DNA of 64,000 nucleotides from Terribacillus aidingensis (GCF_040703035.1 NZ_CP159996.1:2018001-2082000); one strand, 5' to 3'. Counted from the stretch's first letter, positions 1-12,165 are shown. Program-made: numbers and translations. Notes: a model not told the origin generated them from the sequence alone.

Positions 1-1612
1 CTGCATACATATCTTCCTCGGACGTGAAGTTGAATTTCTCGACTACCTTGCGAAGGTTATCCGGTGTAAATACAAGCTTCATATCGAAGCCAGACTGTTT
101 TACTTCTTCTTCCACTAGCTCCTTGCCTTTAGCTACATTCTCTTCGCGGCGCTGCTTCTTGAAGAACTGTTTTATTTTATTACGTGCATGAGTTGTCTGG
201 GCAAGCTTGACCCAGTCCTGAGAAGGCCCGTAAGAGTGCTTGGAAGTCATCATCTCCACAATATCGCCATTTTTCAGTTTATACTCAAGCGGCTCCATCT
301 TACCGTTGATCTTGGCGCCAACTGTATGATTGCCTACTTCTGTATGAACTCGATAAGCGAAATCAATCGGAACGGAACCTGAAGGAAGTTCGATAACATC
401 ACCTTTTGGTGTGAACACATAAACCATGTCACTAAAAAGGTCGAGTTTAAGTGATTCCATGAACTCCTCCGCATTTTCGGATTCATTCTGGAAATCAAGA
501 ATCTCACGGAACCATGTCAGCTTTTCTTCAAATGATTTCTTCTGCGTGCTCGTGTTTAGCTGTTTGCCTTCTTTATACGCCCAATGGGCTGCGATACCGT
601 ATTCTGCTATCTCATGCATTTCTTCCGTACGGATCTGTACCTCGAGCGGATCGCCCTTTGGCCCGATGACAGTCGTATGCAAAGATTGGTAAAGGTTAAG
701 CTTTGGCATCGCAATATAATCCTTGAATCTGCCCGGCATCGGTTTCCAGCATGTATGAATTACGCCAAGAACGGCATAACAGTCTTTGATGCTTTTCACA
801 ATGACTCGAACCGCAAGCAGGTCATAGATTTCATTGAACTGCTTATGCTGATACTCCATCTTCCGATAAATACTGTACAAGTGTTTCGGCCGTCCGAATA
901 TATCAGCATCGATGTTTATATCACTAAGCTGACTGCGGATCTGATCCATCACGTCACCGATGTAGCTTTCCCGTTCATCGCGCTTTTGCTTCATAAGGTG
1001 GACGATTCGATAATACTGCTGAGGATTCATATAGCGAAGTGCGGTATCCTCGAGTTCCCACTTGATCGTACTGATTCCGAGTCTGTGTGCAAGCGGTGCA
1101 AAGATTTCAAGTGTCTCATTAGAAATCCGGCGCTGCTTTTCAGGTGACAGATGCTTCAGTGTACGCATATTATGCAAACGGTCAGCAAGCTTAATCAGAA
1201 TGACCCGAATATCCTTTGCCATTGCAACGAACATCTTCCGGTGATTTTCAGCTTGCTGTGCCTGTTTTGATTTGTATTTAATTTTTCCAAGCTTGGAAAC
1301 GCCATCTACGAGCATTGCTACTTCGGCATTAAAAGCTGCTTCCAACTCTTCGACCGTTACAGGTGTATCCTCTACTACATCGTGCAGGAAGCCGCCTGCA
1401 ATCGTTTCGGCATCGAGTTCCAGATGAACAAGAATTCCGGCCACTTGAACAGGATGAATGATATAAGCTTCACCGGAACGGCGGAATTGTCCTTCATGCG
1501 CTTTTTCGGCGAACTCATACGCTTTCCGGATAAAATCGATATGCTCGTCCGACAGATATCGTGCTGCTTCTTGTATGACCTCTTCGGCCGTGAGAACTTT
1601 TTCCTTTGGCAT
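1..1612 (-). CDS. relA: RelA/SpoT family (p)ppGpp synthetase/hydrolase, 3' part missing
   Basis: Bifunctional stringent-response enzyme making and degrading (p)ppGpp. About 537 codons are visible before the window edge; Bacillus RelA has about 734 residues, so the C-terminal regulatory domains lie outside. Visible in order: an HD hydrolase domain with HDVVEDT at about residues 77-83, the synthetase domain (about 240-350), and the start of the TGS domain ([12 protein letters not shown], about 390). The start at 1612 ([12 protein letters not shown]) matches the B. subtilis N-terminus (MANEQVLTAEQV). In-frame upstream ATGs exist near 1636, but the AAGGAG 13 bases before 1612 and the family alignment favour this one. 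It lies downstream of apt, as in B. subtilis. Confidence 0.96.
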   Translation of the reverse strand, partial: MPKEKVLTAEEVIQEAARYLSDEHIDFIRKAYEFAEKAHEGQFRRSGEAYIIHPVQVAGILVHLELDAETIAGGFLHDVVEDTPVTVEELEAAFNAEVAMLVDGVSKLGKIKYKSKQAQQAENHRKMFVAMAKDIRVILIKLADRLHNMRTLKHLSPEKQRRISNETLEIFAPLAHRLGISTIKWELEDTALRYMNPQQYYRIVHLMKQKRDERESYIGDVMDQIRSQLSDINIDADIFGRPKHLYSIYRKMEYQHKQFNEIYDLLAVRVIVKSIKDCYAVLGVIHTCWKPMPGRFKDYIAMPKLNLYQSLHTTVIGPKGDPLEVQIRTEEMHEIAEYGIAAHWAYKEGKQLNTSTQKKSFEEKLTWFREILDFQNESENAEEFMESLKLDLFSDMVYVFTPKGDVIELPSGSVPIDFAYRVHTEVGNHTVGAKINGKMEPLEYKLKNGDIVEMMTSKHSYGPSQDWVKLAQTTHARNKIKQFFKKQRREENVAKGKELVEEEVKQSGFDMKLVFTPDNLRKVVEKFNFTSEEDMYA

Positions 1613-1734
1613 CTCTTTAGTTAAACTCCTTCTCATCGTCTGCATAAGCGACGAGGGTTCTGAACTGTCACATGTTATTTTTATAAGCTTAACAAATATC
1701 CAATCTATTCGACAAGTATCTGTTTCTTAAAATG

Positions 1735-1764
1735 AAACAAAGAGTGCCCCGAATGAGGCACTCC
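1735..1764 (-). terminator. Intrinsic terminator after apt
   Basis: GAGTGCC (1742-1748) and GGCACTC (1757-1763) form a stem followed on the minus strand by a T-rich stretch. It separates the recJ-apt unit from relA. Confidence 0.75.
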
Positions 1765-1778
1765 TGTTCTGTTCGATA

Positions 1779-2294
1779 TTATTCGTAGCTAGTCAATGTA
1801 AGTACTTCATAGCCATCCAGCTTATCTCTGCCGTCTAGATATGACAATTCCACGAAGAACGCACAACCGACAACAATACCGCCTAATTCCTCAACAAGCT
1901 TGATTGTTGCTTCGATTGTACCGCCAGTTGCCAGCAAGTCATCCGTAATAAGGACGCGCTGACCTGGCTTGATAGCATCTTTATGGATTGTAAGTACATT
2001 CTCACCATACTCAAGTCCATAAGCGACTTTGATAACTTCACGAGGAAGCTTGCCTTCCTTACGGACAGGGGCAAAGCCGATATCCAGCGCATACGATACC
2101 GGGCAGCCTACGATGAAGCCGCGCGCTTCTGGACCAACGATCAAGTCCACATTTTTATCTTTAGCGAATTCCACGATTTCATTTACCGCTGATTTATAAG
2201 CCGGACCATTATCCATCAAAGTAGTGATATCCTTGAATCGGATACCTGGTTTCGGCCAGTCCTCTACGACTGTAATATATTTTTTATAATCCAT
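1779..2294 (-). CDS. apt: Adenine phosphoribosyltransferase
   Basis: Purine salvage enzyme converting adenine and PRPP to AMP. The 171-residue length is typical. The PRPP-binding loop [13 protein letters not shown] spans about residues 114-126, and the N-terminus ([17 protein letters not shown]) is characteristic of Apt. GAGGAGG precedes the ATG, and the 5' end overlaps the end of recJ by 11 bases, so translation is probably coupled. The recJ-apt-relA order is conserved in Bacillus. Confidence 0.97.
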   Translation of the reverse strand: MDYKKYITVVEDWPKPGIRFKDITTLMDNGPAYKSAVNEIVEFAKDKNVDLIVGPEARGFIVGCPVSYALDIGFAPVRKEGKLPREVIKVAYGLEYGENVLTIHKDAIKPGQRVLITDDLLATGGTIEATIKLVEELGGIVVGCAFFVELSYLDGRDKLDGYEVLTLTSYE

Positions 2295-4629
2295 TTACTG
2301 CTTCCTCCTCGATAACTTCCCCGCGTTCAAGTACGCGTTCCAGCCACGCTTTCAATTCTTTATAGCCGGAATAATATAAGATCTTCTCGACTTCTATCGC
2401 TTCCTTCAATCCCTGGTAGACCTCAGAGTCAGCCAGATCACGTTTGGAAGGATTTGGGTTGATTGAAATTTGATCCTCATCTAGTTTAACAAATTCCAGC
2501 TCAAAAAACACGTCGGAAATAAACTTGGTCCTTTCAGGACTCCAGCCTCGGCTGTTTTTCAGATAATCCACTAGCTGGCTGTACATCATAGTCTTCTGCT
2601 TTAGCAGAATCGCATAGAATACTTTGAATTGATCACGATCTGGAAAACCTTGTAAGTAGGCATTCTCTTTCACATCATAGCACGCATAAATCAAATCTGG
2701 CTGTATATGCTGCAAGACATACGTGACATCCGTCATACGTCGAGGCAGATCAGCGAATATGACAGCCCTGATATTGCCTGCCGCATTTGCAAGACCTTCT
2801 GTTTCAAAATCCAAAACACGAATCTGATCAGACAGCCAGCTTAAATCCGTATTCGGCCGGAATCGCACGACAGCTGTCTCTTCTTCGTTTTTAATATGAA
2901 CAGCCTTCTTCAGCTGCTTGCTGCCTCTATGATCAAATAGCTGCCAAGAGCGAATTGCGACATCTTCAATCAAGATTTGCGGTTTTTGTCTGCCATTCCA
3001 TTCATTGATAGACAATTCTCCGACAACTTCCAGATCATCTGCCGGAGTGAGGAATGGGTAAAGATCTCCCTGACCAAAGCATACACCGTCTAACTGTACG
3101 CTTTCCTCTGCAAATACGAACTTGAGATGGTTTTTATTTGCTCCGATGAGCTTTACTTCCCGCATTGGTGAAGTAAGCTTCACAAGCGGCTTTGGATTTT
3201 GCATTCCAAAAGGAGAGAGCTGAGCCATGTCCCGGATCAAATCGATTGAAACATCTTCAACTGTAACCGACAAGTCGATCGCAAGCGTTTGTTTGAAATC
3301 TTCCGCTGAAAGCGATTCTGCTGCCATTTGATTCAAAGCTTTTCGCAGTTTATCCAATTGTTCCAGCTCTAATGTCATCCCGGCCGCTTGGGCATGTCCC
3401 CCGAAAGCGACGAAGTGATCCCGAACCTGCATACAGTGGTGGAACAAATCAAAAGCATCAATACTGCGGGCAGAACCTTTCGCCGTACCTTTTTCCGGAT
3501 GAATCGCCAGCACAATCGCCGGCCGGTCGAAGGTTCTGACCAGTTTCGAGGCCACAATCCCAAGTACACCTTCGTTCCAGCCTTCCTTTGCAACGATGAT
3601 GACATGGCTGCTGTCTTCCTCTGACTGTTCTCTGACCATTGCTTCCGCTTCTTTTGCTATTTTGGCAACGATATTTTGTCGCTCTGTGTTGAGAGATTGG
3701 ATTTCCTCTGCCATTTCAGCGGCTTCCTCGTACGAAGCTGCCAACAGCAATTCGACAGCGAGGTCAGCATCCTGCAACCGTCCAACTGCATTGATACGCG
3801 GCCCGATTTTGAAGCCGATATCTTCTTCTGTTACAACGCCGTCTAGTCCGCAGCTATCTCTCAGAGCACGGATTCCAGGTCTTGTCGACGACGCAATTGC
3901 CTTTAGCCCCTCGGCAGCCAGCACCCTGTTCTCATCAACAAGCGGCACCAAATCAGCTATTGTTCCGATCACAACAAGGTCAAGCAGCTGTTTTGGGAAA
4001 TAGCCGAGTAAATAATGAGCCAGCTTAAAAGCGACACCTACTCCTGCAAGCTCATGGAAAGGATAATCCGGCGAACATTTCGGATGTACCACTGCGACAG
4101 CTTCCGGGACAGCTTCCTGCACTTCATGGTGATCAGTGATGATAAGATCGATTCCAATTTGTTTCGCTACTTCTGCTTCGTGGATCGCAGCAATACCTGT
4201 ATCCACTGTCACAATCAACTGATAGCCATTTTCCTTTGCGGCGCGGAAAGCTGCTTCGTTCGGACCATACCCTTCCGTAAAGCGGTTAGGAATATAATAA
4301 TCACAGTCCGCTCCAAGCTCCCGTAATGCTTCCAATAAAACAACAGTGGATGAAACACCATCTGCATCATAATCTCCGAAAACCAGAATTTTTTCACCCT
4401 GCTCCACTGCAGCACGGATCCGTTCCGCTGCAACATCTATATCAGAAATAAGTTCCGGGCTGTGTAGGTCCTCTAGAGACGGATGAAGGAACCGTTTTGC
4501 AGCCTCAACTGACGTGATTCCGCGCTGTATGAGCAGCTGCTCTACTAGCGGAGAAACACCCAAGCCCATAGGCTCGTGAGCTGAAGGGCGGCTGCTATTA
4601 TCCTTCCATCTCATTCTGCTTTCTAACAT
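2284..4629 (-). CDS. recJ: Single-stranded-DNA-specific exonuclease RecJ
   Basis: 5'-3' ssDNA exonuclease of recombination and repair, a DHH-family phosphoesterase. Motif [11 protein letters not shown] is at about residues 84-93, ITDHHE at about 165, and GGHAQAAG near the DHHA1 domain. About 781 residues, as in B. subtilis. I chose the ATG at 4629 ([11 protein letters not shown], like B. subtilis MLASKMRWE) because AGGGGG lies 9 bases upstream; a TTG at 4650 would overlap that site. It overlaps apt at its 3' end. Confidence 0.95.
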   Translation of the reverse strand: MLESRMRWKDNSSRPSAHEPMGLGVSPLVEQLLIQRGITSVEAAKRFLHPSLEDLHSPELISDIDVAAERIRAAVEQGEKILVFGDYDADGVSSTVVLLEALRELGADCDYYIPNRFTEGYGPNEAAFRAAKENGYQLIVTVDTGIAAIHEAEVAKQIGIDLIITDHHEVQEAVPEAVAVVHPKCSPDYPFHELAGVGVAFKLAHYLLGYFPKQLLDLVVIGTIADLVPLVDENRVLAAEGLKAIASSTRPGIRALRDSCGLDGVVTEEDIGFKIGPRINAVGRLQDADLAVELLLAASYEEAAEMAEEIQSLNTERQNIVAKIAKEAEAMVREQSEEDSSHVIIVAKEGWNEGVLGIVASKLVRTFDRPAIVLAIHPEKGTAKGSARSIDAFDLFHHCMQVRDHFVAFGGHAQAAGMTLELEQLDKLRKALNQMAAESLSAEDFKQTLAIDLSVTVEDVSIDLIRDMAQLSPFGMQNPKPLVKLTSPMREVKLIGANKNHLKFVFAEESVQLDGVCFGQGDLYPFLTPADDLEVVGELSINEWNGRQKPQILIEDVAIRSWQLFDHRGSKQLKKAVHIKNEEETAVVRFRPNTDLSWLSDQIRVLDFETEGLANAAGNIRAVIFADLPRRMTDVTYVLQHIQPDLIYACYDVKENAYLQGFPDRDQFKVFYAILLKQKTMMYSQLVDYLKNSRGWSPERTKFISDVFFELEFVKLDEDQISINPNPSKRDLADSEVYQGLKEAIEVEKILYYSGYKELKAWLERVLERGEVIEEEAVNGL

Positions 4630-4686
4630 AAAAAAAGACCCCCTAACCAAGCTATTATACTAGAGCCTGGTCGAGGGAGCAATCGG

Positions 4687-5070
4687 TTATTGTCTGTATT
4701 CATCTCTAATTCGTTCGGATGTTGGGTAGGTATTTGTTGTCGGATCGGAAATATTTGTCGTTGGTCTTTCGAATTCTTCATGTCCTTGTTCCGCACGTTT
4801 TTCTTGAAGTTCTGTTATTTCAGCTGCTTTTTTATCATTATCCTTACGTAAAGCGCGTACTTCCCTATTTAATTTGAACATACGCAACCCTCCTACAGAT
4901 GCTGTAATTAAGACGCCCATCAAAACGGAGAACAGAATGATCAGGATTAGCGGAGCAGAGCCTGTACCGAATAGATAGTCCACCTGCACGCTGTCTACGT
5001 TGATAACTGCGAATACTGCAATAAGTACTGCAAAGATGACTGCTAGAATGATATACCATTGTGCCTTCAT
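4687..5070 (-). CDS. LapA-domain (DUF1049) membrane protein, YrvD-like
   Basis: 127 residues with two hydrophobic helices (about 5-27 and 41-65), then a charged coiled-coil-like stretch (NREVRALRKDNDKK) and a hydrophilic tail. This is the lipopolysaccharide-assembly-A domain architecture seen at the same place in Bacillus (YrvD, between recJ and secDF). Function in Gram-positives is not established. AAGGAG lies 7 bases before the ATG. Confidence 0.8.
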   Translation of the reverse strand: MKAQWYIILAVIFAVLIAVFAVINVDSVQVDYLFGTGSAPLILIILFSVLMGVLITASVGGLRMFKLNREVRALRKDNDKKAAEITELQEKRAEQGHEEFERPTTNISDPTTNTYPTSERIRDEYRQ

Positions 5071-5117
5071 TTACTGGCTCCTTTCTAATGGTGCTACTCT
5101 TTACATTCCCCATTCCC

Positions 5118-5150
5118 CAAAAAATAACCCCCGTATTTACTACGGGGGTT
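5118..5150 (-). terminator. Intrinsic terminator after secDF
   Basis: AACCCCCGTA and TACGGGGGTT (5126-5150) form a perfect 10-bp stem followed on the minus strand by ATTTTTT. Confidence 0.92.
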
Positions 5151-5156
5151 AGCCAA

Positions 5157-7415
5157 TCAGACTTGCGGTCCTTCCACTTTCTTTTTCTCTTCATGGATGA
5201 TTGGATTTTTTTCAATATTTCTGCCGCGCCAAACGAGCCATAGCTGTGAAGCAATGAATAGGGAAGAATATGTCCCCGCTGCCAGCCCAATTATAAGCGC
5301 AATAGAGAAGTTAGCAATCGACGCAGCACCGAAGAGCCACAGAATAATCGCTGCAACTATTACAGTCAAAACAGTGTTCACACTTCGCACAAGTGTCTGC
5401 AGCAAGCTGTCATTTACGATTTTGGCCAGCTCATCGAACGTTTTGACTTTCCGTTTGATACGGATATTCTCTTTGATCCGGTCAAAGGTCACTATCGTAT
5501 CGTTGATCGAATAACCGATGATAGTCAGAATTGCTGCTATGATCGTAATGTCGAATTCCAGTCTGGTGATACTGAATATCGCCAAAATGAAGAAGGCGTC
5601 ATGCAGCAAGGCCAAGATGGCTGTTACAGCAAACTTAAATTCAAATCGGATCGTCGCATACAGGATGATACCTATGGAAGCAAAGATGACAGCGTATAAT
5701 CCATTTTCCGCTAGTTCTTTTCCGATTATAGGCGATACTGTACTGATACTCGGTGCATCTCCATATTCATCTTGAATACTGCTCTTCAACTCATTTTCCT
5801 CGTTTTTTGTGAGCGTATCCTCTAGTCGGACGGAGGCATGTTTGCCATCAGCCGACAGCTGCGTTTCCCTCGACTCGAAGCCGAAGTCATCCATCTTCTG
5901 CTCTACTTGTTCTGTCGTAAGAGCCTGATTTGAATCGAATTCCACACGAGATCCGCTCGTGAAGTCGATACCAAGATTCAGCTTGAATACACTCAAGCAG
6001 ATGATCCCGGCAATCGTCAGCGCGATAGAGAAAGCAAAATAAGCTTTTCTATGCTTCACTAGATTCAGCTTCAAACCATAGAATGTGACTTCACGTTCCT
6101 CTTTATCATTGAGTTTGCGAATATTTCTTTTCGAAACTCCGAACCAGCCTGGTTTCTTGTCAAACGCACGGCTTTTCACCAACAAGCTGAGCAATGCCCG
6201 TGACCCATACACAGCTGTAATGAAGCTCAATAGAATACTGATGATTAGTGTCGTTGCGAACCCTTTGATGGAGCTCGTACCGAATATGAACAGCACGATA
6301 CCTGCAATCATTGTAGTCAAGTTGGCATCTGTAATTGTAGCCAATGAGTTTTTGTTACCCGCTTTGTAGGCGGCTTTTAGAGACTTACCGGTTTTCAGTT
6401 CATCTTTTATCCGTTCGTAAGTGATGATATTGGCATCAACAGCCATCCCCACACCTAGGATTAATGCTGCAATTCCTGGCAGCGTCAGCACTACACCAAG
6501 TAAATCAAACACAAGTATGTTCAAATAAGCAAAAATTGCCAAAGTAATGGAAGCAATTAAACCAGGAAGTCTGTAGTACACAATCATGAACAACAGAATA
6601 AGCGCGAAGGCAATATACCCTGCAAGCATAGTCTGATCAAGTGCTTCCTGTCCGAATTGAGCACCAACTGAGTTTGAGTACACTTCCTCCATCTTCACTG
6701 GAAGTGACCCAGCATTCAGCAGGTCTGCAAGCTCTTGTGCACTTTCTACTGTGAAGTTACCTTCAATCTGAACTGATTTACTGTTGATAGTCTGAGAAAC
6801 TGCAGGAGCAGAAATGAACTTTTGTTCATTCTCAGGCTTTTGTGCTTCCTCTTCATAAGAGTCGCCATCTTCATAATCCAGCCAGATGACCAGACGGTTG
6901 TCCGGGAATGCACGCTGAGAAAGCTCACTTGTCACTTCGCCGAATTTGGAAGCGTCTTTCATATCGACCGTAACAAGCGGCTGATTCGTTTGTGGATCAA
7001 ACGCCTGCTTCGCACTGCCCGCCTCAATATCCGTACCATTCAGATATTCTTTATCTGCTGTGTCACGGAATGATAGATTAGCAGTAGTCGACAGCATCTC
7101 ACGAGCCTGTTCCTGATCCTTCACACCAGCAAGCTGGACTCGAATCCTGTTTGGCTGCTCGATATCAATGCTTGTCTCACTGACACCTAGGGAATCGACA
7201 CGCTCCGTTAATGCCTGTGCTGTGGCATTCAGCGTTGCCGTATTTACCTCGTCCCCTTCTTCCAGCGGACTTACTTCATATAGCACTTCGAAACCGCCCT
7301 GCAGATCGAGTCCTAAGTTTAAATCGTTTGCGATTCCTTTAATCGTCGTTCCCATCGCACCCAAAAGCAATAGGACGATCAAGAAGAAGGCAACAATTCT
7401 GCCTCTTTTCACCAT
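5157..7415 (-). CDS. secDF: Protein translocase subunit SecDF (fused)
   Basis: Membrane component that uses the proton motive force to assist Sec-dependent export. SecD and SecF are fused in one chain of about 752 residues, the usual Bacillus arrangement. Twelve hydrophobic segments occur as two sets of six, with large extracytoplasmic loops after the first helix of each half; typical motifs include GLDLQGG (SecD) and LGIDFTSGSRVE (SecF). ATG at 7415 (MVKRGRIVAFFL) is preferred over 7433 because GGGAGG sits 10 bases upstream of it. Monocistronic by its terminator. Confidence 0.96.
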   Translation of the reverse strand: MVKRGRIVAFFLIVLLLLGAMGTTIKGIANDLNLGLDLQGGFEVLYEVSPLEEGDEVNTATLNATAQALTERVDSLGVSETSIDIEQPNRIRVQLAGVKDQEQAREMLSTTANLSFRDTADKEYLNGTDIEAGSAKQAFDPQTNQPLVTVDMKDASKFGEVTSELSQRAFPDNRLVIWLDYEDGDSYEEEAQKPENEQKFISAPAVSQTINSKSVQIEGNFTVESAQELADLLNAGSLPVKMEEVYSNSVGAQFGQEALDQTMLAGYIAFALILLFMIVYYRLPGLIASITLAIFAYLNILVFDLLGVVLTLPGIAALILGVGMAVDANIITYERIKDELKTGKSLKAAYKAGNKNSLATITDANLTTMIAGIVLFIFGTSSIKGFATTLIISILLSFITAVYGSRALLSLLVKSRAFDKKPGWFGVSKRNIRKLNDKEEREVTFYGLKLNLVKHRKAYFAFSIALTIAGIICLSVFKLNLGIDFTSGSRVEFDSNQALTTEQVEQKMDDFGFESRETQLSADGKHASVRLEDTLTKNEENELKSSIQDEYGDAPSISTVSPIIGKELAENGLYAVIFASIGIILYATIRFEFKFAVTAILALLHDAFFILAIFSITRLEFDITIIAAILTIIGYSINDTIVTFDRIKENIRIKRKVKTFDELAKIVNDSLLQTLVRSVNTVLTVIVAAIILWLFGAASIANFSIALIIGLAAGTYSSLFIASQLWLVWRGRNIEKNPIIHEEKKKVEGPQV

Positions 7416-7570
7416 GATGCAACTGCCTCCCATTTTCCGTTCAACGGAAACCTAATATGATGCAGAGTTTTTCTGCAATAAAAGTACATACATATGTACG
7501 TGCTGTGCTTGTCCCTCAAATACTCACATAGTATAGAGAACATAAGCCGGCACTGTCAACATTACCCGAA

Positions 7571-7867
7571 TCAGGATTGACCATTGATAGCAGCAATGGA
7601 TGCCATCAGATCCTCATCTTCTCCATACACTGACATTGTCAAATAACCCATATAAACCGATACATTCAACTGCATAATATCAGCCACTACTTCATATAGA
7701 CGTTTTGGTTTGTCTTTCTCTTTTTTCCATACCTTTTTTTCCATACAGTTCCAGATATCCGCAGCAGAGGCTTTATCGTAGCCAAGCAAATGAAATTCTT
7801 CCTTCTTGCTAATCACTGCAGGCATCACTTCCGACTTCCATTCGTTCACCGTCTTTGTTTCGTACAC
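7571..7867 (-). CDS. comN: Post-transcriptional regulator ComN
   Basis: 98 residues with a GTG start preceded by AGGAGGT. It matches the post-transcriptional regulator family (YrzD/ComN), which in B. subtilis lies between secDF and spoVB and affects comE operon expression. Visible features are an amphipathic helix-rich fold with SAADIWNCMEKKVWKK and a tail with QLNVSVYMGYLTM. Position and length agree with the family. Confidence 0.85.
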   Translation of the reverse strand: MYETKTVNEWKSEVMPAVISKKEEFHLLGYDKASAADIWNCMEKKVWKKEKDKPKRLYEVVADIMQLNVSVYMGYLTMSVYGEDEDLMASIAAINGQS

Positions 7868-7987
7868 GTTTCTACCTCCTAAAACAACTTGCCTTTGTTC
7901 TGTTCAGGCTTGTCATGCTTGGCCATATCTCATGCATACATTTAATTGTAGCCGAAAAACTAACATTTGAGAAGGCAGGTTGTCGAT

Positions 7988-9535
7988 GTGACAAAGCAGA
8001 CTTTCCTAAAAGGGGCACTCATACTGATTGCCGCCAGCTTGATCACCCGCTTCCTAGGATTCGTGAACCGGATTGTCGTTGCACGTGTCATGGGGGGAGA
8101 AGGGATTGGTCTATACATGATGGCCATGCCTACGTTGTTCCTGGCAACTGCCATTACCCAGTTCGGTCTGCCTACTGCTATTTCTAAACGGGTAGCAGAA
8201 GCAGACGTGCGTGGAGACAACGAACAAATAAAAAAAATCGTTGTTGTTTCGCTAACCGTAACACTCAGTATCAGCATTGCATTTGTCGGTCTTCTTTACT
8301 TTGCAGCTCCATATCTTGCAGATAAGCTGCTGAAAGATGCGCGTGTCATCTACCCAATGCTGGCAATCGGACCAGTTATACCGATATTGGCTGTGGCATC
8401 AGTACTTCGGGGGTATTTTCAGGGGAAACAGAATATGAAGCCGCAGAGCTTTTCACAAGTGATCGAACAGATAGTCCGAATCAGCTGCACAGTCTTCCTC
8501 GTAAAGTTCTTTCTGCCTTATGGGGTTGAATTTGCAGCTTTAGGGGCAATGATTTCAGTTTTAATCGGCGAATTCATTTCTTTGCTCTACATGCTGTATC
8601 AATTCAAACGAAAAAAGACCGTAAAAATACGATCTCAATTCGTCACAGCTTTAAAGGGCGGCAAGCAGACTTTGGAGCGACTGTTCTCGATTGCCTTACC
8701 TGCCACTGGCAGCAGGCTTGTTGCCAGCGGAACCCACTTTCTAGAGCCGATACTTACAGCACAAAGCCTTGCTTTGGCTGGGGTCGGAACGGCAATGGCC
8801 ACAAGGCAGTACGGAGAACTTACCGGTTACGCACTCCCCCTATTGTTTTTACCGACTTTCATTACGAATTCTCTTGCAACAGCTTTGCTTCCTTCTATCA
8901 GCGAGGCAAATGAACAAAATCGACATCAATTCGTACATTATCGGATTCACCAGGCAATTCGACTCAGCTTTGCTTCAGGTGCGATTGCAACGGTAATTCT
9001 GACAGTATTTGCAGGACCGATCCTCCATTATATGTATGGAAGTGAAAGTGCAGAGCGATTCATTCTTCTCATGGCACCTTTTTATATTATGATGTATATC
9101 CAAATGCCGCTCAGTACTGCACTGCAAGCACTCGATGCAGCTAAGTCTGCGATGTGGAATACAATCATCGGTGCAGGCGTCAAAATCATCTTGCTTGTCT
9201 CTTTGGCATCCAATGCCAAGTTCGGAATTATCGGGGTTGCTATCAGTATGATTGTCACAGTTGTTTTAATAACTCTATTGCATTTGATTTCACTAGCACG
9301 AGTTGCAGGTTTTAGGCTATCTGTGAAGGAAATCGGTCAAATGCTAGGTCTGCTGGGAATAACAGCTTTTACTGCACACTTGTTGAAAGGGATATTCACT
9401 AGTTCACTATATAACCTTCCAACATTTCTATTTTTACTTTTGATTCTAACCATCCTCTATTTATTGTTCATGCTCAGTTTCGGCTTTATAACGAGAGCGG
9501 AAGTAGAGCAGTTTCTGTCCAGAAAGAAACGTTGA
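7988..9535 (+). CDS. spoVB: Stage V sporulation protein B (MATE/MOP-fold flippase)
   Basis: Polytopic membrane protein of 515 residues with about 14 helices, of the polysaccharide-export/lipid-flippase superfamily, needed for spore cortex synthesis. The N-terminus (TKQTFLKGALILIAASLITRFLGFVNR) closely matches SpoVB of B. subtilis. GTG at 7988 is chosen because AGGCAGG lies about 7 bases upstream; a TTG at 7967 is less well placed. Divergent from comN and convergent with the DUF421 gene. Confidence 0.95.
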   Translation: MTKQTFLKGALILIAASLITRFLGFVNRIVVARVMGGEGIGLYMMAMPTLFLATAITQFGLPTAISKRVAEADVRGDNEQIKKIVVVSLTVTLSISIAFVGLLYFAAPYLADKLLKDARVIYPMLAIGPVIPILAVASVLRGYFQGKQNMKPQSFSQVIEQIVRISCTVFLVKFFLPYGVEFAALGAMISVLIGEFISLLYMLYQFKRKKTVKIRSQFVTALKGGKQTLERLFSIALPATGSRLVASGTHFLEPILTAQSLALAGVGTAMATRQYGELTGYALPLLFLPTFITNSLATALLPSISEANEQNRHQFVHYRIHQAIRLSFASGAIATVILTVFAGPILHYMYGSESAERFILLMAPFYIMMYIQMPLSTALQALDAAKSAMWNTIIGAGVKIILLVSLASNAKFGIIGVAISMIVTVVLITLLHLISLARVAGFRLSVKEIGQMLGLLGITAFTAHLLKGIFTSSLYNLPTFLFLLLILTILYLLFMLSFGFITRAEVEQFLSRKKR

Positions 9536-9541
9536 TTCCTA

Positions 9542-10207
9542 TCAGCGTTCATCTTTTCGGTCAATATACCAGTTATGATCTTGGTCGAGTGTACAATACG
9601 ATATACGACCAATATCAGGATGGCCATGACGCTTCATCTCGCCGCGGAGCCAAGAAGCAGTTTTACCGATATACTCCAATGCTTTTTGCTGAATCTCGCC
9701 GTCGATGATCAGCGGCTGAACGAAACCGCTGCTGCCGTCATCTGTATCTTGTTTTTCAAATACAGATAATTCACCGGAAGTTTCCAGGATCGCAAAATCA
9801 ACATCTTGTACACTTTTCGTTCCTTTTTCTCTCAGTTGCTGCTGAAGATCAGAAAAGCTGTAACGCTGTTTGCGCATCTCATGCTCATCTATCTTGCCGC
9901 GGGAAATAATGACTGACGGCTTCCCTTCCATAAAATCACGCATCTTAGGAAACTTTAGAGAAAGTAATGCTGTCCCTCTCTGTATAACCAGTAGTATCAC
10001 CATCGGCACGATAAAATGAAGCAAGTGACTGCTTGGGTCTTCGATGGAGAAAACGGCTATTTCCGCCAGCATCAAATAGACGACCAAATCAATGATGCTC
10101 AATTCGCCTATCTCTCGTTTTCCCATAAGACGGAAAATGATAACAATGACAATATAAGAAAGAATTGTTCTGCCTATGATTGACCATTCCAGTGTATCAA
10201 GCAACAT
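9542..10207 (-). CDS. DUF421 membrane protein, YrbG-like
   Basis: About 221 residues: three N-terminal transmembrane helices (RTILSYIVIVIIFRLMGKREIGELSIIDLVV) followed by a soluble DUF421 domain (KPSVIISRGKIDEHEMRKQR). The YdfR/YetF/YrbG group is common in Bacillus; a YrbG-type gene lies beside spoVB in B. subtilis. Biochemical function unknown. ATG at 10207 has AGGAGG five bases upstream; GTG at 10213 would overlap it. Confidence 0.85.
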   Translation of the reverse strand: MLLDTLEWSIIGRTILSYIVIVIIFRLMGKREIGELSIIDLVVYLMLAEIAVFSIEDPSSHLLHFIVPMVILLVIQRGTALLSLKFPKMRDFMEGKPSVIISRGKIDEHEMRKQRYSFSDLQQQLREKGTKSVQDVDFAILETSGELSVFEKQDTDDGSSGFVQPLIIDGEIQQKALEYIGKTASWLRGEMKRHGHPDIGRISYCTLDQDHNWYIDRKDER

Positions 10208-10313
10208 GACCACCTCCTTTTTGCTTATTTTGTGTTAGAGCAATGGTTCTATTCGTTCTTAATTTGGTTGGACGAGCATACAGTAGCCATATAGACATGC
10301 TGGAGGGATCTTT

Positions 10314-10685
10314 GTGAAAAAGAATGTACAAGCGATATTGTATGGCTGGATAACCGTCTTTGCACTGCTGCTATTCATAAGTTTCACACTAGCATTATTG
10401 CTTCGCTTCACGGAAATGGGGGAAGGAATGCTTGACTGGACTACCCTCGGAGCTGGAGTACTCAGTTTATTCATCGGTGGTTTCATCGCAGGGGTGAAAG
10501 GCGAAGATAAGGGCTGGATGCTTGGCGGCATGACCGCACTCGGCTTTTCCCTTTTCATCCTTCTCTATCAGTATCTAGGCTATCAGGTAGGTTTTTCTGG
10601 AACACAGCTGCTGACACATGGCGGGTTTCTAGCAGCCGCCCTGGTCGGTGGTATGATCGGAGTCAACATTAAAACGAGCACATAA
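10314..10685 (+). CDS. TIGR04086 family membrane protein, YrzE-like
   Basis: 123-residue protein with four hydrophobic helices and glycine-rich turns (GGFIAGVKGEDKGWMLGG), typical of the small TIGR04086 family found next to yajC in Bacillus. GTG start with GGAGGG six bases upstream. Function unknown. It converges on yajC and shares a bidirectional terminator with it. Confidence 0.85.
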   Translation: MKKNVQAILYGWITVFALLLFISFTLALLLRFTEMGEGMLDWTTLGAGVLSLFIGGFIAGVKGEDKGWMLGGMTALGFSLFILLYQYLGYQVGFSGTQLLTHGGFLAAALVGGMIGVNIKTST

Positions 10686-10720
10686 AAAAGACAGGAGAGA
10701 AATCTCCTGTCTTTGTCTTT
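10683..10720. terminator. Bidirectional terminator between yrzE-like and yajC
   Basis: AGACAGGAGA and TCTCCTGTCT (10689-10712) form a perfect 10-bp stem with a GAAA tetraloop, flanked by A-rich and T-rich tracts, so it can act on both converging genes. Confidence 0.9.
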
Positions 10721-10983
10721 TACACTTCTGAAGGTTTAACGTCACGGATCGCATTACGATCGAACGTCAATTTACTGCCGTCATCCGTAGTCAGGACTAC
10801 AGATGCCTCGTCTATAGCATGCACCTTACCATGTAAACCACCGATGGTAACGATGCTGTCTCCTTTTTTCAAGCTAGACTGCATTTCTCTAACCTGTTTC
10901 TGACGCTTCTGCTGCGGACGAATCAACAGGAAGTAGAAGATGACAAACATTAATACGATCAGTATTAAACTTTGAATATTCAT
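10720..10983 (-). CDS. yajC: Preprotein translocase subunit YajC
   Basis: 87 residues: one N-terminal helix (SLILIVLMFVIFYFLLIRPQQKRQK) with the diagnostic RPQQKRQK after it, then a small KOW-like domain (GDSIVTIGGLHGKV). Accessory partner of SecDF. Last gene of the ruvA-ruvB-DUF2905-queA-tgt-yajC run. Confidence 0.95.
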   Translation of the reverse strand: MNIQSLILIVLMFVIFYFLLIRPQQKRQKQVREMQSSLKKGDSIVTIGGLHGKVHAIDEASVVLTTDDGSKLTFDRNAIRDVKPSEV

Positions 10984-10999
10984 TCACTGCTCCCCCTTT

Positions 11000-12154
<1,155 letters not shown>

Positions 12155-12165
12155 CTATTATCAAT

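Noticed and set aside
584..1147. 187-codon plus-strand frame
   Set aside because: Antisense to relA with no SD or recognisable motif.
4865..5290. Minus-strand frame of 141 codons overlapping lapA-like and secDF
   Set aside because: Shadow of the two real genes and crosses their terminator.
7460..7500. Short palindromes upstream of secDF (TGCAGA/TCTGCA and GTACAT/ATGTAC)
   Set aside because: Too short and without T tract; not assignable to a known regulator.
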